64,000 nt of DNA from Asterella californica (GCA_036924285.1 JAYKYS010000018.1:1550001-1614000), one strand, 5' to 3'. Positions 23,261 to 34,499 are shown, numbered from the stretch's first letter. Translations and numbers: made by a program. The notes: generated from the sequence alone by a model not told the origin.

Positions 23261-23596
23261 ACACTAAGACTCAAGAAAACCACCTAAAGAAGAATGTCTC
23301 ACTAACCCTCGATCCTCTATCTTATATCTAAATTTGACAACAAGAGTCACTCACGTGAATATTCACGGATCACTGAATTGGCACATCTTGTTATCGTGCA
23401 ATCTCACATCCAGATAGTGTGTTTCACTTGGAGTCATGCTAGGTCAATCGTAATCATGAAAAAACTAATAGATTAGGTATTGAGAGCATAAGTATTTCAT
23501 CGAGTAGGTCCTAGGTCCCGCTGTATCTCTCTATAGCCAGATACTCGTGTATTTCCATACCACACTTCACGCCTTACTACAGTTGGTGAACTCGAC

Positions 23597-24783
23597 GTGA
23601 AACGTCTGTTTGCAACCATGGATGTTGAGAGCCTATCTCAATTCATAGATGAGGCTTCTACGTCTCGAGAGGTTCCAAAGGTGAAGAAATTTAATAGGTC
23701 TGACATGCGATTGCTTGAGGCATTCGCGTTGATCATGCAACAACAACAAGCCGCTGAGCGAAAAGAGACAATAGCTACTAGAGCCTTGCAATCTGTTGTG
23801 TGTTTTGCTGGATCGGTTTGACGGAAAGAACATCTCCAAGTACCTGAAGTACTATTCTCGAGAGATGGAGTTGAGTAAGATACTGGAGAAAGAGATGATC
23901 AACACATTTGAGCTTGCTATCGTACTAGAGGTACGAGAGCATGTGAAGGAGATCATCCGCTCTCATGGAGCTACATGAGAAGAGTTTACTCTTCAATTGA
24001 AAGAAGAATATTTTGAGGATGTAGATCGAGTGACTAAACAGTCATTCATGGAGTCATCATTCATGGATTCATAGAATCATTCGAAGAAGTCATTCATGGA
24101 GTGGGTAAACAAACCCAATAAAGAACTTATTGTCATAGAGCTATTTAGGGAGTTTGAGAGACATTCCTTCAGTTGTCTCAGATGGAGAAGCTCACCTTGG
24201 AAAACGACAAGATAGAGTTGTTTTTGCAAGCAACTAACAATGAGCTACAGAGGGAGTTGGAGCTACTTCTGGAAGATAGGATGGAAGATACTAGACTCAC
24301 GGTTGATTGGAAAAAGGTTTCTGAAGCAGTGGGTGTACTTGCAAAGTGAGAATATCGAAGAGAGAAGGTGGTAATAAGACATGAAGTGAGGCCACCGCCA
24401 ATCGTGCTACCTCGTAAGTAATCTACAATGTCTAATGTACAAGCACCTACTATACAAGTGCTTCCTGTTTCATTTCCTATTGTTCCTGTCCCTACGATTG
24501 CACCTCAAAAGGATACAAATTGATAAAAAAAATGAGAGACTTGCAAATTAAGCTAGCAAGAGTAAAGGAGAATGGAGGAGCACCTGAGAGCAAACTCGCT
24601 CCAAAGCAAGGATATGTGCAGAGATGTATTTGGTACGATAGTACTGAACATCATCGGAAGGAATGCGAAGACTTTGCTGACATCCTACGGCAAGGAGTGA
24701 TTTACTGGAAGGAGGGGAAGGTTACTTTGAAGAAGACAGGTGAGATCTTCAAAACTAACTTTGGAAGAGGAGGAATGAGATAA
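23597..24783 (+). pseudogene. gypsy D gag remnant
   Basis: Successive frames encode gag: VESLSQFIDEASTS, FDGKNISKYLKYYSREMEL, a WVNKPNKELIVIELFREFE segment (about 24095-24160) and a 3' frame (24520-24783) with a degenerate zinc knuckle, CIWYDSTEHHRKECEDF, whose second Cys is Tyr. Frameshifts separate the pieces. A short local duplication of TCATTCATGGAGT occurs near 24040-24100. The proteins match gag of family A at 3734-4291. No protease or RT follows. Confidence 0.8.
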
Positions 24784-25441
24784 GTTTTAGAGGATTATCT
24801 TTCACAACATGCTGAGGTATCATTAAGGCCCAGCAGGCCGTAGCAGCTCAAAGGTAAATTTATTTTATTGAAAAACATCACCAAAGAATTCTTTTTATTC
24901 GTTATATAGACCCTGTCAATGCTGGCTGAAGTAGGCCTTAGGTATCAAAATATATATATATTTTTTTTTTATATACCTAAGGTCTTGATGTCAAGATTTG
25001 TCGTAGCGTTGGCAAAGCAAGTGTGAATAGTTTACACTTGTCTTGGGGCTTAGGGTGATCTTGCGTTGCGGTTTTCCAACTGCAAGGTAAACTTAGTCAC
25101 GCGTCTAAGTCAAACCAGATTAGGACTAGAAAGTGAGCTTCGGGAGACCTAGTAAGTAGGTGTGAATATTTATAAGTTAGCAAGTTAGAGTCTTGAGTAG
25201 AATGTTTAGAAATTGTCAACCAGTTTTATTTACAGATGACCAAAAAGGTTAAGCTTTCCCGAGACTAGTTAGAATTTTCTAAGTGTTCTAGCGACAACTT
25301 AAGACTCCAGCCAAGAAGGGAATTGCGGGTTAGCTACCAGAATGTAATTCTAGCACCAAAGGGTTGGCTACCCATTTTGAACTTAACGTTGACTTAAGGA
25401 TCATTGTTGATGAGGGCTCTCACTTCCAAAGTGGAGGTGAA

Positions 25442-26592
25442 TGTCGCGATCCTCAGTCTCAAGATCAGGCGCAGACGCGAACAACAGAACTCTAGTGGAC
25501 TTCTGCTAGGTTGTGAACGCTGCTAGTAGGACTTAACGGCTTGACCAAGAAGTCGAGAACAGAAGAACCCTAAGTGGTTCTCTGAACCAAGGTTGGAACG
25601 TTGGATTAAGACATAGGGGCCTATCCCAAGGAGACTCTAGACGAATGCTGACCTAAAGGAGAAAGTCTGAAAATAGACTGTAACGCAAGTCTGAGACGTA
25701 GGTCTAAGACGTGAGTCCAAAAAATAAGACCGAGAAGTGACAACGAGACATGGGTCTGGATGTTGATACAAACCACAAGGTCCAAATCTAGGACAGGACC
25801 ACGGTTTCTCAGAAAACTGCTAAGTGTTGGAACTCAACCAACGTTTTGGCTTGTGGACGGAGCTCTACATAAGATCTCGAGCCACGTAAGGTTGCACTGG
25901 AAAGGTCTCAGCGAGGGCTTTCCAGTGATATGTAGACTTTCCAGTGATATGTAGAAATTCTCGAACTGAACTCGGAGTTGAGAATTATGATCCTTCCCGT
26001 GATCAGATTATGATATAATTTTCAAGGACCAAAGAGGAGGACTGGATCACCGATCCTCAGAAGTATGTATGAGGGTGCTCGACGCTTGAGTGGGCCAGGA
26101 TGGGTCACCCGATCTCATATTTTGACGAGTGGACTCTTGGGACATGAGGTGATTGCTAGACGAGTATCAAGAAGCGTTCCGATCCAAGCTTGGACGTCTG
26201 AACTTAGAAACGATCTGAGGGTTGAGACAAGACTAAGAAACAAGACGGCGGGTTAGACCACCGTTTGGGAGCCTAGACCCAAACAGACATCACGAGCGGT
26301 TGGACCACTAGGTGTGTTGGAGGTATCGTTTAAGACCTTGGACTTTATGAGAAGTCCTCCTGAAGTCATGTTGTGACTTGCTCATGTTTTGAGACCGCAC
26401 CTAGCCGGGTCTAGGTCGGGACTTAAAGAATGTTGAGCTTAAGAGTTAAGGAGACGGTCTGACTCCAGTCCAGATCAAATGGGATAAAGATAAGTGGTGC
26501 ATGAATGCTAACGTGTGATTATGGTTTGCAGGTTAGCATTGTGAGTTTCGTGACCTACTGAGCAAGAGCTTCCGCTGACACAACAAGGCGGT
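25442..26592 (+). repeat. 3' LTR of gypsy D
   Basis: It starts TGTCGCG after a purine-rich tract. Its first 120 bases and the block 25945-26255 align with 21003-21110 and 21112-21415 of the 5' LTR, so the 5' copy lacks about 380 internal bases as well as its right part. The end near 26592 is set by where element C resumes. Confidence 0.65.
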
Positions 26593-26699
26593 AGGTGCAC
26601 GAAACAAGTGATTACTCGTAGATATACATCGTGATGGTCTTAAGTGTGTGTGAGTTCATTTTAGTATCGATACTTTATGGATCTCCTTGTGTAGACTGA

Positions 26700-27120
26700 G
26701 TGAGGATGTTGTGAGAGATGGAGCGTCAAGATTTTCGTTCCAAAATCCTTTTCAGATCAAACCGAAGTACCTTGAGCGAATTCATTTCTAACAGTTTCTG
26801 CTAAGATCTTTTGGGCATAACTTTACCGTACAAGTTATGCTCTCACATGTCTTTGTAATCTTATCTTTTGTTACTTATAACCAAGAATATGAGCTTACTA
26901 TTTTTATCTTCATTTAACAAAACATGGATTTAAATCAGCTCTCACATGATAAACTTTAACATTGAGATAATACACATTTGTCAATCTAAAGTCATGTACC
27001 AAGCCCTAGTAGTGAGGAAATTCGAAGAGGAATACTACTGAGAGATTGTGTCATTACATATTCCGTTTATCGTATCCATGATCATTTAACATTTTCTTCT
27101 GGTTATCTTGACCCTTTACT
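26700..27120 (+). pseudogene. element C coding-like repeat domain, degenerate copy
   Basis: This matches the better copy at 42269-42694. The segment ALVVRKFEEEYY, then IVSLHIPFIVSMII, stays readable through two stops. The function is unknown. Confidence 0.5.
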
Positions 27121-27232
27121 GAGAAAAAAAGAGTGTTATATTGATGAGAAGTTCGAGAGAAATTGCAAGATACTAGTTGCTTCAATGTGCATCAACAGTT
27201 GATCACAGCTAGAAGGTATGTCATTTTCTCAA

Positions 27233-28684
27233 AGACAAGACTCTCGCTACGACGCTATGATCAAATGGTCTACTGTATCATCAATTGTGGCATATGCAAC
27301 ACTACATGGATGGAATATCTTACATCTAGATGTTAAGACAGCATTTCTTAGCGGTGAACTGGACGAAGATGTGTTTATGAGTCAACCGGAGGATTACGTC
27401 CAGAAAGATCAAGAGGAGAAAGTCAGTTTATTCCTGAAAGCATTGTAAGCAAGCCCTCCGTGCATGCTACAAGCCAATCAACTGGTACCTACAAGGTCAA
27501 GGACTTCATCGGAGTGATGCTGACTAGGACCTATACTAAATAAAAGATCTTCCAGTTATTATAGGTCATAGATATTGATAATCCTTATCATCTATGTTGA
27601 TGATTTACTGATAACAGATGATTATAGTGTCAAGATAAATGGATCATACAACAGCTGAACAAAGAATTTGACATGACCAATCTTGATGTTGTAAATCATT
27701 GTCTTGACGTAGAGTTCTATCACCTTCAATGCGACATCTTCATGTGTCAGGAAGGTTATCTCCTTCAAATGTTGAAAGAGTTCAACCTTAGGCATTCTCA
27801 CGTTTCATCTTTGTGTGTCAATATGTGATGGTTAAAAATAGTAAAAAATTCTGAATTGCGATATTGAATCAAAATACTTCTACTGTTCCGATGAGTGAAG
27901 ATATCAAGCAGTATGCAAACATGGATGCAAAAGAGGTGGATACTCATCTATACAGGAGTATGATAGGAAAATTAATCTTTCTCACCAACACACGTCCAAA
28001 CATATGCTTCTCTGTTGATCTATGCAGATTTATGACCAAACTACAAGGACCGCATCTTCAGGCTTGGAGCAGACGTTCTATTATTTGTTAGGCACGGCTG
28101 ATTATGGAGTCTTCTATCGACGTTCACTTGACTCTAAAATCCATAACTTTTCAGACTCGGATTGGGCTGGAGGTCTCGATGATCGTTGTTCTACGTCAAG
28201 ATTTGTTTTCTGACTCGGATCCAGCGCAATCACCTGTAGCTTAAAGAAGGCAACGGTGGCTCTCTCCTTTACTGAAGCGGAATATATTGCATTGACTGAA
28301 AGTGCAAAAGAAGCTGTCTGGTTCCGCCGGATTGTTTATGAGCTTGGAGAAAATTCAAAGCTTGCTACGCAAATTTATTTCGACAATAAAAGTTGTGACA
28401 AGATTGCCATGAATCCAGCCTATCATGCACGCACCAAACACGTCGAAGTCAAGCATCACTACGTTCGGGGAAAAAATCAAATTGGTGAAATTGAACTTTA
28501 CAAGATTCCGAACCATGAAAATGTTGCAGACATTTTCATCAAACCTCTTGGGAAGATACTCTTCAGAATCCATCGCAATAATCTAGGAGTTATGAACTTA
28601 GCTGGAGCAAAACATACATCCAGTTTAATTCACTCTTTCTTGGATCAAGGTCTACAGAAAAAAAAAATTCTTGATTGTGTCTAG
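27233..28684 (+). pseudogene. copia 1 reverse transcriptase C-terminal half and RNase H
   Basis: It resumes with WNILHLDVKTAFLSGELDED and MSQPEDY. The polymerase box YVDDLL lies at 27593 onward (Y-V-D-D at 27593-27604). RNase H follows, with FSDSDWAGGLDDR, FTEAEYIALTESAKEAVWFRR and KHVEVKHHYVR, ending near 28684. Frameshifts occur around 27450-27860 and a stop near 28213, but most motifs are intact, including the catalytic Asp pair. Confidence 0.88.
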
Positions 28685-28706
28685 TTGTCTTTTGGCATGA
28701 GAGGAG

Positions 28707-28922
28707 TGTTAGTTTCGGGCATGTACGCATGCCTCATTTTAATCCCTAGACCTACCATCCACATGGTTTTCTTCTCTATCCCTTGAAGCCCATGGTACAT
28801 TCTCGGCTCCTTTTGTCCTCGTCGCTCGCCTTGTGCTCGTCTCCCCTCCTATTTAGTCTTGGTTTGTAGAAGAGCAATGTACCAAATGATAATCATCTAT
28901 TCTGGTGAATAAACGGTAAACA
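28707..28922 (+). repeat. 3' LTR of copia 1
   Basis: It begins TGTTAG after the purine-rich AGAGGAG and ends GGTAAACA, with the terminal 75 bases matching the 5' copy. At about 216 bases it is short, as is common for copia elements. Confidence 0.7.
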
Positions 28923-29917
28923 GAGATACTGTAGCTGGATTCCTTTTCCACTGTGGTTGGTACTCCGTCATCGAGAGTCTGACTTGCGGTGTGATAGCTG
29001 AACAGCGGCTCAACTGCACGCGACCATCACTTACCAGCATCGAGAGTGCGGGGCAGCTCCCCGTGAACGATTACTGGATCGGGCGTAAGCTTTGAGAACA
29101 AGAGTGTTCAGAAACCATGTACAGCTCGTTTCTGGCTAACTCGCAAAGGCTGGTTTACATGTACAACACAAGTAAATAGCGTGTAACACATTGGTCATCC
29201 GGTAGATAAGGTTTAAATGCAGAAGAAATTAAGTTTCATATTTTGTTGGCAGTCTACGCACATAAGCTGTGGGCAGTTACTAGTGGATCACAAGGTGTTT
29301 CGCCTCCTGGTGAACTTTCCCTATATGTATATGTTAGTATCCAGTGAACTCGGCCACCAGGTTCTTATTCTTTCGTTTCAGCACGGGATATCGACCCCAC
29401 TACCCCGACTAAGGGCAGATTGGTCGTGAGTGGGCGGATGATACTGCGGACCTGGCGGCTTGCTGGGGATGTTTATACTGTGTACATCAGAATAGACTAC
29501 AAGTTCTCAGACTGTTGACAGTTCTCCGTTCACAATCAGTCTTCTTCGGGACCGTATATTTATATCAGGCAGAGTCAAAGCATTTGTAATCTACTAACTC
29601 CAGAACTCCTCGACGACTTCAACTTGGTGTGTTGTTGGGCAAATGTTGTTGGGCCACAATTAAATCTCTGAGAGCCGAATGTACCACAGTAAGGTCGGGA
29701 GATTCCGATCCTTGAAATCCGGGCGCTCCTTGATCTACATTTGAAAGAATATATTTACGGATGTTCTACGAACAGTAGCCGTACTTATCACTTACCAAAC
29801 ATTCTTCATTCTTCAGTATAGAATTTACATTTTACGCGGTTGCCTGTAGTTATGTTAGATTATCATTTGTCCACTCTCTACGGAGGTATTTCTGCCGCGA
29901 TGAACTCCAAGACGGAT
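28923..29917. other. gene-free stretch
   Basis: Non-repetitive sequence with no convincing frame. A possible TATA-like word occurs near 29555. It may include untranslated or flanking parts of genes to the right. Confidence 0.35.
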
Positions 29918-30235
29918 TCATACAACAGCTCTCTTGTCGGGCATCGTCGGGGAGAAAGGATATCTTCTCACAGCTTCGTGCTTCATGTACTCCGATATAT
30001 GGATCTTCAGACGCACATTCCGATCAGATCTTTCGCTAGTAAGAGTCAGTTCTCTTTTCGCATTTGTTTCGGTGTTCAATATTTCATCCACAATGAATAT
30101 CAGTTGCTCTGCAGAGGAAACAAGGGATAAATCTTTAACAGTGTACGTACGTAACATGGATAAAACAATGCTTTTATAGCTGGGCAGGATACATCGCACT
30201 TCATATGCCACAGGACACTGTTTCACATACATCTC
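29918..30235 (-). CDS. possible coding exon, unknown
   Basis: A 106-codon minus-strand frame ends at a stop at 29918-29920 and starts just after an acceptor-like TTTAGCAG. It is rich in charged residues and protein-like in composition (TLTSERSDRNVRLKIHISEY). A donor-like GTAAGT lies only 40 bases upstream, too close for a normal plant intron, so the gene model is unresolved. It could belong to a separate gene downstream of the RING-H2 gene. I do not recognise it. Confidence 0.22.
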   Translation of the reverse strand, partial: EMYVKQCPVAYEVRCILPSYKSIVLSMLRTYTVKDLSLVSSAEQLIFIVDEILNTETNAKRELTLTSERSDRNVRLKIHISEYMKHEAVRRYPFSPTMPDKRAVV

Positions 30236-30635
30236 CTGCTAAACGAAGTTGATACTCTTATTCGAATTTACTTACGTATTCTACAGGCAAACTCAAAGCA
30301 CACGTTCATTTAGGACTTTAGGATTTCCAGACATCTACAAGTTACTATGGTCGGCAGGATGGTCTTGACTGCGCCTGTAGAATGAAACTTCACGCCAAGA
30401 CATCCAATAGACATCTAATAGTATCGAGGGTTCGGGAAATGAGGCAGGTTGGCTTAAACCATAAGATATCCAGTATAAAAAACAGTTGTCAAACACACAA
30501 CTGACAAAAGCACTTGAAATCTTTAAGCCAGATGTGGTCGTAACGACTCGTATTTTCATAACCAATAATATGAACAGGAGTGACAATTCAAGTCACAGGC
30601 TACAACACCAAGTTCCTCCCAAGCGATCGTCTTGT

Positions 30636-32172
30636 TCACCTTACTATGTGATCTTCAAAGAACAGAGCTCGAATGAACAAACTCGAACTCTGAACCCAGT
30701 AACCTTCAACTTTTCGCACATGCAAAATGTGCGCTTTACAGATAGGACAAACCGCCTGCCGCTGCAACCACTTGTCTATACACTGCGAAACAGAACGAAA
30801 GGGTAAGTTCTATATGTACCCCCGTAGTAGATGAAAAGGGAGTTCTCAACGGGAAAATATACTCGATGTCAAATAGATAATACTATGATTGTAACTTCTA
30901 CAATATTAATTCCCAACTAGTTCGACGCTGTGGAAAAACCTTTCATGCGAGAAAAACAGAACTCGAACTTGGTAAGGTGTAGGTCCACTTCCATACCTTC
31001 ATGTGACCTTCATGTGAAACACATGTATGCACGGAAGACGACGAACAACTTCCCAAGAAACATGCATCTCGAGACATATCGAACAAATGTCCTCACAAAC
31101 GGTGGGCTCTCATTCAGACATAGTTAACTGGGATCAGCTCGTGAACAGTTGCCGGATGTGCTAACGGAGAATTTATCATTCGCCTCTTCAGTAACATATC
31201 TAAGTGTGGGCAAAGTTTTGACCGGACACAGTCTAGCAGTTCCAAACGTGTTGAGAAGTGGACGAGCACAAACCTGAAGGGTGTAAGTGGCAGGGAGCGA
31301 TTTTCTCAAGAGATGCTCCTCTGTTCCTATCCAGATATGTATCCATCAGGAACGACTATGTAGCATTTCATAGTCGTTCCTGATGAGCAACAAACATACG
31401 ACAGGGATCATAAACCTAATGACCAACTAACGCATACTCCCACATGTACTCAATGCATAAATTAAGCGAATCTCTAACTCCAGTTCCTTCACGCTTGCGG
31501 AACAGAAACAACCACTGCAACTCCGAACATTACATAAAGGTTTGAATCAGGGCCTTGTTTAGGGGAAGCTTACTCATTGAAGTCACGATCAACTTGTGCC
31601 AACTGGAGGCCAACTGACACCTGCTCTTGTATAGCATTTTCCAAAGCTTGAAGAACTTCCAACCTCTGCAAAAGAGTTAATGAACTACTAACTCAGAATA
31701 CGATGATACGAGGACCAGAACTACTAAAGGATCTTGAATTTCAAAGTACTCACCATTTCCCTGAAGACACTTCCCCTGTCCTGCTTCTCCTTCACTCTAC
31801 CAGTGGAGGTAACTTGTGGTCGACAAAACTACCGGCGGATATTCAAATGCTCGGTCACATTTTTAGGACTAGCATCATGATACTACAACAACTTAAGAGC
31901 GTACGAAGACGAAAAGAACGATACCAGGAAAAGAACCAGGAAAAAAAATGGGCGGACAGATACACTGCTCATTGGCACCTCACACGCTTCGCCAGATCCG
32001 CGGGGAACACGTTGAGAATAATTGTGCTCCTGCAACCAAACTTCAATTGTTAACTTCGAGTGAAGACGTTGAGCAAAAGACAGCTGCGACTACATACAAT
32101 AAGCAGAGCACCTGACCGTGCATGTGCAACCTCTTTACATCATCACTTTCACTCCCACTTTCATCCCTTGCG
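30636..32172 (-). CDS. RING-H2 finger protein, probable E3 ubiquitin ligase (C-terminal exons)
   Basis: A spliced minus-strand gene. Exons that join in phase: 32139-32172, 31986-32029, 31754-31796, 31574-31665, 31274-31379, 31008-31091, 30636-30782; introns of 88 to 225 bases, with donors such as GTGAGT and GTAAAG. The last two exons encode a perfect RING-H2: ICSICLE, 14 residues between Cys 2 and Cys 3, LPCIHVFH, then CIDKWLQRQAVCPIC. Earlier exons give an acidic Ser-rich segment (DESGSESDD) and a helical ALENAIQEQVSVGLQLAQVDRDFNE followed by DYEML, which I recall from a plant RING-H2 family. Such proteins bind an E2 enzyme and pass ubiquitin to a target. Exon 31274-31379 contains one in-frame TGA inside a perfect palindrome, so this copy may be broken. 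5' exons are uncertain. Confidence 0.68.
31344..31385. other. perfect 17-bp palindrome across a splice acceptor and exon start
   Basis: CATCAGGAACGACTATG (31344-31360), an 8-base loop and its exact reverse complement (31369-31385). On the minus strand, the right arm holds the acceptor CAG and the first codons of the 31274-31379 exon. The left arm holds codons that should continue the conserved DYEML region but instead read into a TGA. Confidence 0.9.
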
Positions 32173-32448
32173 CTACCAGAAACCGAGAGAAGTACATAGC
32201 CAGGAGAATGAAGGAGTTAATATACGCAACAACGTAAAGTTTTAGGGAAATTTGCCTAACCTTAAGGACAGAGTGTATGGACATGTGTAGCGACCAGAAC
32301 GTTTCGTAATATACAGAGCCCTCAGGTATCGAAGAACAAGGTAGATTACATGTTCTAAATGGAACGCAAGCGCTTCTGTGCCTAGGTCGTCCAAACGCGT
32401 GATAAAAGCAGAGGTCTAGCATGTATAGCTGGCATGTATCAAGAATAA

Positions 32449-32790
32449 TCGAATGATATATATATATATTCATACGTCGAGAATGGCAGATTTTATCAAG
32501 GACCACTCTCTAGTTCAGAAGGAAATACCGGGCCAAGTAAATAGTAGGTCGAATAGTGGCCGAATGTGCGCTGAACTGTGAAGCTAAGTTAGCGAATGAT
32601 ATATATATATATATATTCATACACGGGTAAAGCAGCTTTCCGAGAAAACAGTGACTTCGCCGCACATTATAGGTAACCCCAAAATAGTTTAGAACCCATG
32701 TAAGTACAAGGTGAGTAAAGAAGAGTGGTAACATGTATGCTGACTTGGTTCGAGAAGTCAGCGAATGAATATAACCGAGGTCGGGCCAAG
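32449..32790. repeat. repeated CGAATGA-(TA)n-TTCATAC blocks
   Basis: Two TA microsatellites (about 32454-32470 and 32597-32617) share the same flanks, CGAATGA on the left and TTCATAC on the right. A third flank-like copy, AGCGAATGAATATA, occurs near 32762. They are spaced about 145-165 bases apart inside the presumed intron region of the RING-H2 gene. Confidence 0.55.
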
Positions 32791-33410
32791 AGGAAATGTG
32801 TAGGGTGGGAAGATGGTACCCCTGGTGACAGTAGGACAAATACAAGTATAAATGCGATGCCTAACGAGCTCAGCGAGAAGACAACTATTATCGGTAATAA
32901 TTGAGCCAGCAAGCGCAACAGCTAGAGTGTCAACCCAGAAGAAATTAGAGGGTAGAAGCAAATCTCTCTACAAAGGTCACGAACACAAACACAGCTGTAG
33001 GTATTGAGTAGTGTGCACTGAAACACCTAACTACCACAAGGTACACGCAGAGCATGCGGTTCCCTGACTTCGTCAGAATCCAACAGGGAGGGTTAGGCAA
33101 TAGATGAGTAGGAAAAGGAAAAGTGATCAAGCGGAGTTGAGTCGGTACAGGAGTTATTTTCAGTTCCGGGAACATCTGAGTGCAAACTCCCGTTCTTAGA
33201 GTAGTGATAGATACGTGAGCTTGTGAAAAGAAATGCCAATGGATTAGTGAAAGTAAAACACGTCGTATAACATGCGAGAGAAAACATAAGGAGATTAGGG
33301 AGGTAAAGGCAAAAGGAGATGATCCCAGGCAAACATAACGAATGGTCAAGCTCGAGCCAATGTAGCAAGAGAAACAGAGAAAACCGCATAGACATAGACA
33401 CATGCAGAAC

Positions 33411-33661
33411 CTGAACTGCATCGTATAATGAGCGAGAGAAGTCTCTTCCACTGGATCCGTTCGTCCAGGGACACGGTCCAGGCGCAGATCCATCAAAAAC
33501 TTGTGGTTGTTTTTGTCTGAATTCCAAGACCCGTACTGCTTCAGCGCTTCGGACTTGGCTTTAGTACTCTGCACGTGCTTACTAGATTTCTCACTGCGCT
33601 CCTCTGGATCCTCCATGCTCATCCGAATCCAGTGCTCTGAGAATTCCCTGATGAATGCCAT
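33411..33661 (-). CDS. candidate 5' exon of the RING-H2 gene
   Basis: An open segment starts at an ATG in good context (CCAGGATGGCA, at 33661) and runs to a possible donor, TTCAG|GTTC, after 33411. It is rich in charged residues (MSMEDPEERSEKSSKHVQ). The downstream sequence is T-rich and intron-like, and no other gene starts between here and the RING exons, so it may be the N-terminal exon. Exons between 32173 and 33410 were not identified; chance frames run through this T-rich stretch. Confidence 0.35.
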
Positions 33662-33827
33662 CCTGGCGATCGCTGTCCTGCAACTCTCTAATGGTCGGTT
33701 TCTCGACGCAGGCTGGTCTATGAGACAATGCAGCTCCACAATGAGCTCTCCGGTCAAGCAAGGCCTGGGGCGTCGAGCGTCCGTGGGTGTGCAATGATTG
33801 CCCCGATGCAGGTCACGTTAATTCCAT

Positions 33828-33960
33828 CTACTGCACCAAAAGGTTCGACGAATAAAAGAAAATCGTGTTGAATTGCTAAATTTCTTGCAAGAGCAACACG
33901 TCGTTTCTGTCCTCCTGGAACTTGAAATCTGGGCAGGATATTCAAAAGATATATATGCAA
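33828..33960 (-). pseudogene. cysA: plastid-derived fragment of cysA (mbpX), sulfate ABC transporter ATPase
   Basis: The minus strand reads [18 protein letters not shown], then [13 protein letters not shown]. This is the ABC signature (normally SGGQ) and the Walker B region (normally DEPFGALDG) of CysA-type ATPases. The spacing is exact, but Walker B has Val for the catalytic-site Asp and the signature has Pro for Ser. The DNA is AT-rich like plastid genes and unlike the flanks. This is best read as a short nuclear insert of plastid DNA. In plastids that encode it, CysA powers sulfate import with CysT. A bacterial or nuclear ABC gene fragment is the alternative. Confidence 0.6.
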
Positions 33961-34499
33961 TTTCGTAAATAATTGACTTTATTTATGAGTTATTGAGAAG
34001 AAAATCCTACTAATCAAAATCCAATGAATATTTTCATGAACACTCATACGTTTAAAAAATGCATAACGGTGATCTATATCGTACAAACATCTGTCATATC
34101 TGTACCATGTAACCAGATCTTTCATTAACACCGTTCTCAAGAATGTTGCTTTCAGATAACTCATTACTTAGCAGCTTAGTACTCAAGCTACTTGTCACGT
34201 ATTTGTCCACGAGCTAGTTCTAGTGGCGCATTTTGAGACGGTGTAGCATTCATTTCTTAACTTCATGTGAAAGTCGCATGAATTTATCCTGATATCATAC
34301 TTAGTATTATTTTTAGGTCATGGATACTGTATATATCTCATGATGTAATCACTGTGATTCATCGGCTGTATCATCTTCATCCAGAGACTTTTCATTATCC
34401 TAGTAAAGTGCTTTACGGCTGCCTCTGAAAGAGTTAATGCCAGAGTTTCTCTCTAATATCTCGTTGAGTTGATTTGAGTGTTTGAAATCTCACTTTACT

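Larger units (their letters stand above)
21003..26592 (+). mobile_element. Ty3/gypsy family D, gag-only element
   Basis: Two LTR starts, TGTCGCGATCCTCAGTCTC at 21003 and 25442, flank an interior that codes for gag only (23597-24783). Pol is absent: only about 660 bases separate the gag end from the 3' LTR. It is inserted in element C between CAAG repeats (about 20999-21002 and 26593-26596). A polypurine-like AAAGTGGAGGTGAA sits just before the 3' LTR. This resembles terminal-repeat elements that keep only gag, or a pol deletion. The 5' LTR is broken after 21415. Confidence 0.75.
19638..27232 (+). mobile_element. element C copy 1 (2-kb LTR-like unit, interrupted)
   Basis: The pieces 19638-21002 and about 26600-27232 together match, in order, the uninterrupted unit at 40799-42833. 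Copy 1 begins TGTTGCGCAAAC, ends near CTCTCGCTACGAC and is flanked by GTTA / GCTA, a likely 4-5 base target-site duplication with one change. Removing it restores the copia RT frame. Size and ends fit a solo LTR, but it also carries a coding-like stretch (about 26700-27120). The 5.6 kb in its middle is gypsy family D. Confidence 0.75.
16481..28922 (+). mobile_element. Ty1/copia retrotransposon 1, split by nested insertions
   Basis: LTR-related sequence (TAGTCTTGGTTT...AATGTACCAA...AATCATCTATTC) occurs at 16481-16560 and 28849-28922. The order inside is copia: gag, protease, integrase, RT, RNase H. The RT frame stops at 19637 and resumes at about 27233, and the two halves join in phase. The 7.6 kb between them is a later insertion (element C with a gypsy inside it). 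Many stops and frameshifts make the element inactive. Confidence 0.88.

Noticed and set aside
24936..24982. CCTTAGGTAT/ATACCTAAGG inverted repeat as a transposon end
   Set aside because: The arms are only 10 bases around an AT tract and it lies within gypsy D; no element boundaries follow from it.
30236..30275. A GTAAGT...GCAG intron
   Set aside because: At 40 bases it is shorter than plant introns normally are; the donor may be chance.
32945..33757. A 270-codon minus-strand frame as one protein
   Set aside because: Only the first part is protein-like. From about 33410 the sequence is T-rich and intron-like, so the openness looks accidental.
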